From NCBI GenBank assembly GCA_041611095.1, contig JBFINP010000106.1, positions 1 to 7,206 of the forward strand: a stretch of DNA of 7,206 bases, written 5' to 3'. Positions within the stretch are counted from its first letter, which is position 1; every line of letters starts with the position of its first letter. A program made the translations under genes and the position numbers. The notes beneath the pieces were generated by a model. It saw only the letters and a list, made by a program, of their open reading frames with translations. It had not been told where the DNA came from and searched no databases. Shown piece by piece: positions 6,441-7,206 of the stretch. Source of the DNA: UBA6912 sp041611095. GTDB taxonomy: Bacteria > Actinomycetota > Acidimicrobiia > Spongiisociales > UBA5794.

Positions 6441-6695
6441 ATGCCGGTACAGATTGCCCCCACTCCCAACCCGAATGCGCTCAAGTTCACCGTGGGGACC
6501 GACGTGGGCGGTCCCAAGACGTTCGTGGCCGGAAAGGAAACGGACGATGAGCTGGCCACGGCCCTGCTGGCCCTTCCCGGCGTGACCAGCGTGTTCATGA
6601 CGGCCGACTTCGTGACGCTATCCAAGCTTCCCGACGCCGACTGGAACGAGATCGCCGAGCCGGCCAAGACGCTGCTCGAGGGCCATTTCGGCTGA
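6441..6695 (+). CDS. Nfu/NifU N-terminal domain protein, 84 aa, lacking the CxxC domain
   Basis: Small protein made only of the Nfu N-terminal domain (Pfam Nfu_N type). Visible hallmarks are the opening IAPTPNPNALKF (5-16), FVAGKETDDELATALLALPG (28-47), VTSVFMTADFVTLSK (48-62) and the ending DADWNEIAEPAKTLLEGHFG. In full-length Nfu proteins this domain precedes a CxxC domain that carries a labile Fe-S cluster. Here there is no cysteine at all, so the protein cannot bind a cluster through its own thiols; it may act as an accessory or partner-binding module. Stand-alone versions of this length are, to my knowledge, common in actinobacteria, so it is not evidently truncated. The ATG at 6441 is chosen because the domain begins there and AAGAGGAG sits 3 nt upstream. 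The reading frame stays open for 2.1 kb further upstream, antisense to hyuA, but that extension is spurious. Convergent with the methyltransferase gene. Confidence 0.88.
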   Translation: MPVQIAPTPNPNALKFTVGTDVGGPKTFVAGKETDDELATALLALPGVTSVFMTADFVTLSKLPDADWNEIAEPAKTLLEGHFG

Positions 6696-6697
6696 CG

Positions 6698-6724
6698 GGC
6701 CATGGCCACAGGCCGGTGCCGGCC
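6698..6724. terminator. Short palindromes between convergent nfu and methyltransferase genes
   Basis: The 34-bp gap contains the palindrome GGCCATGGCC (6698-6707) and a compact hairpin, GGCCG-GTGC-CGGCC (6711-6724). Either could act as a bidirectional stop signal between the two convergent genes. Neither is followed by a T-tract, so the assignment rests mostly on location. Confidence 0.25.
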
Positions 6725-6729
6725 GCCGT

Positions 6730-7206
6730 TCAGAACCGGGTCCGGCCGGCGACGGCAATCCAAGGCTCCCTGTCGACCAGAGGCCAGCTCGGCGGATTCA
6801 GCCGGGCCACCGCCAATCGCAGCGATGCGGCGTCGGCGTCCGTGAGCTGATCGACTCCCCGCCACCCGTCCATGCCGCTGGAGCGCCAGGCCTCGGGCCC
6901 GCCGTAGACGGCGCGTGGGCGATCGAGCTCGACGGACCGCTTGTCGTCGAGGCCGGTGCGAATCGCGGTGGCGACGAGCTCGGTGGAGTTGACGCATAGC
7001 GATGCGAGGTCGTCGGCCATGGCCGGGAACATCCGGTAGGCCATCGCCGAGAGGTAGGTCTGCGCCGAGGCGCGACGGAGACGGTCGACGTCGAGCTCGG
7101 CGAGCAGCAGCATGCCACCCGGTTCCAGCCATCCGGCGGCGGTGCGCGACACCAAGGCCATATCACGAGGCGAAGCCCAGGCGTGGAGCAACGCCACGAA
7201 GCTTGC
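6730..7206 (-). CDS. Probable class I SAM-dependent methyltransferase (partial, N-terminus beyond right edge)
   Basis: The minus-strand frame is open from the right edge to a TGA at 6732-6730, giving 158 residues of the C-terminal part of a protein. The visible start, ASFVALLHAWASPRD, followed by TAAGWLEPGGMLLLAELD, matches the post-motif-II and motif-III region of Rossmann-fold methyltransferases (the 'LHH..p...l..a...L+PGG.lll.e' pattern). The glycine-rich SAM-binding motif I and the acidic motif II would lie outside the window. The rest (from about visible residue 45) has no motif I can name: a helical region, then PRAVYGGPEAWRSSGMDGW, then a C-terminal PSWPLVDREPWIAVAGRTRF. This could be a substrate-specific cap or a small extra domain. 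A GTG at 7197 is only an internal valine, because the conserved pattern continues upstream of it. Substrate not predictable. Confidence 0.65.
   Translation of the reverse strand, partial: ASFVALLHAWASPRDMALVSRTAAGWLEPGGMLLLAELDVDRLRRASAQTYLSAMAYRMFPAMADDLASLCVNSTELVATAIRTGLDDKRSVELDRPRAVYGGPEAWRSSGMDGWRGVDQLTDADAASLRLAVARLNPPSWPLVDREPWIAVAGRTRF

Noticed and set aside
6386..7132. A 248-codon minus-strand frame across nfu and the methyltransferase
   Set aside because: Out of frame with the methyltransferase pattern and antisense to nfu; its translation is Arg-rich with no motifs.

Overview
The window is GC-rich bacterial DNA with densely packed genes and GTG starts next to strong Shine-Dalgarno sites. 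A lipoprotein with a long Asp/Thr/Gly linker, a short Cys-free Nfu N-domain protein and the overall composition suggest a high-GC actinobacterium, perhaps of the Acidimicrobiia type. That placement is an inference; there is no rRNA or marker gene here to settle it.

Layout: (1) 1-2121, minus strand: the start of a general L-amino acid ABC importer operon. aapJ (lipoprotein solute-binding protein) comes first, then a 15-bp hairpin in the 69-bp gap, then aapQ (permease), which runs off the left edge. Later operon genes (expected aapM and aapP) would lie outside. (2) 2122-2312: a divergent intergenic region with a candidate aapJ promoter, a candidate promoter for the plus-strand gene, and several short inverted and direct repeats. 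(3) 2313-2816, plus strand: a small two-helix membrane protein of unknown function. (4) 2896-6389, minus strand: a translationally coupled hyuA-hyuB pair of the ATP-dependent hydantoinase/5-oxoprolinase/acetone carboxylase-like superfamily. (5) 6441-6695, plus strand: an 84-aa Nfu/NifU N-terminal-domain protein, divergent from hyuA. (6) 6730-7206, minus strand: the C-terminal part of a probable SAM-dependent methyltransferase, entering from the right edge and convergent with nfu.

The genes look like ordinary metabolic and transport modules. The importer would bring in amino acids. HyuAB would use ATP to open or carboxylate a cyclic amide or a ketone-like substrate, but its substrate cannot be read from sequence. 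The two units are separated by an opposite-strand gene, so they are not one operon and a functional link is only a possibility. I see no mobile element, CRISPR array, tRNA or rRNA, and no convincing undescribed system. The points most worth a second look are the aapJ-aapQ hairpin, a Cys-to-Gly change in a normally conserved HyuA motif, and the repeat-rich divergent promoter region.
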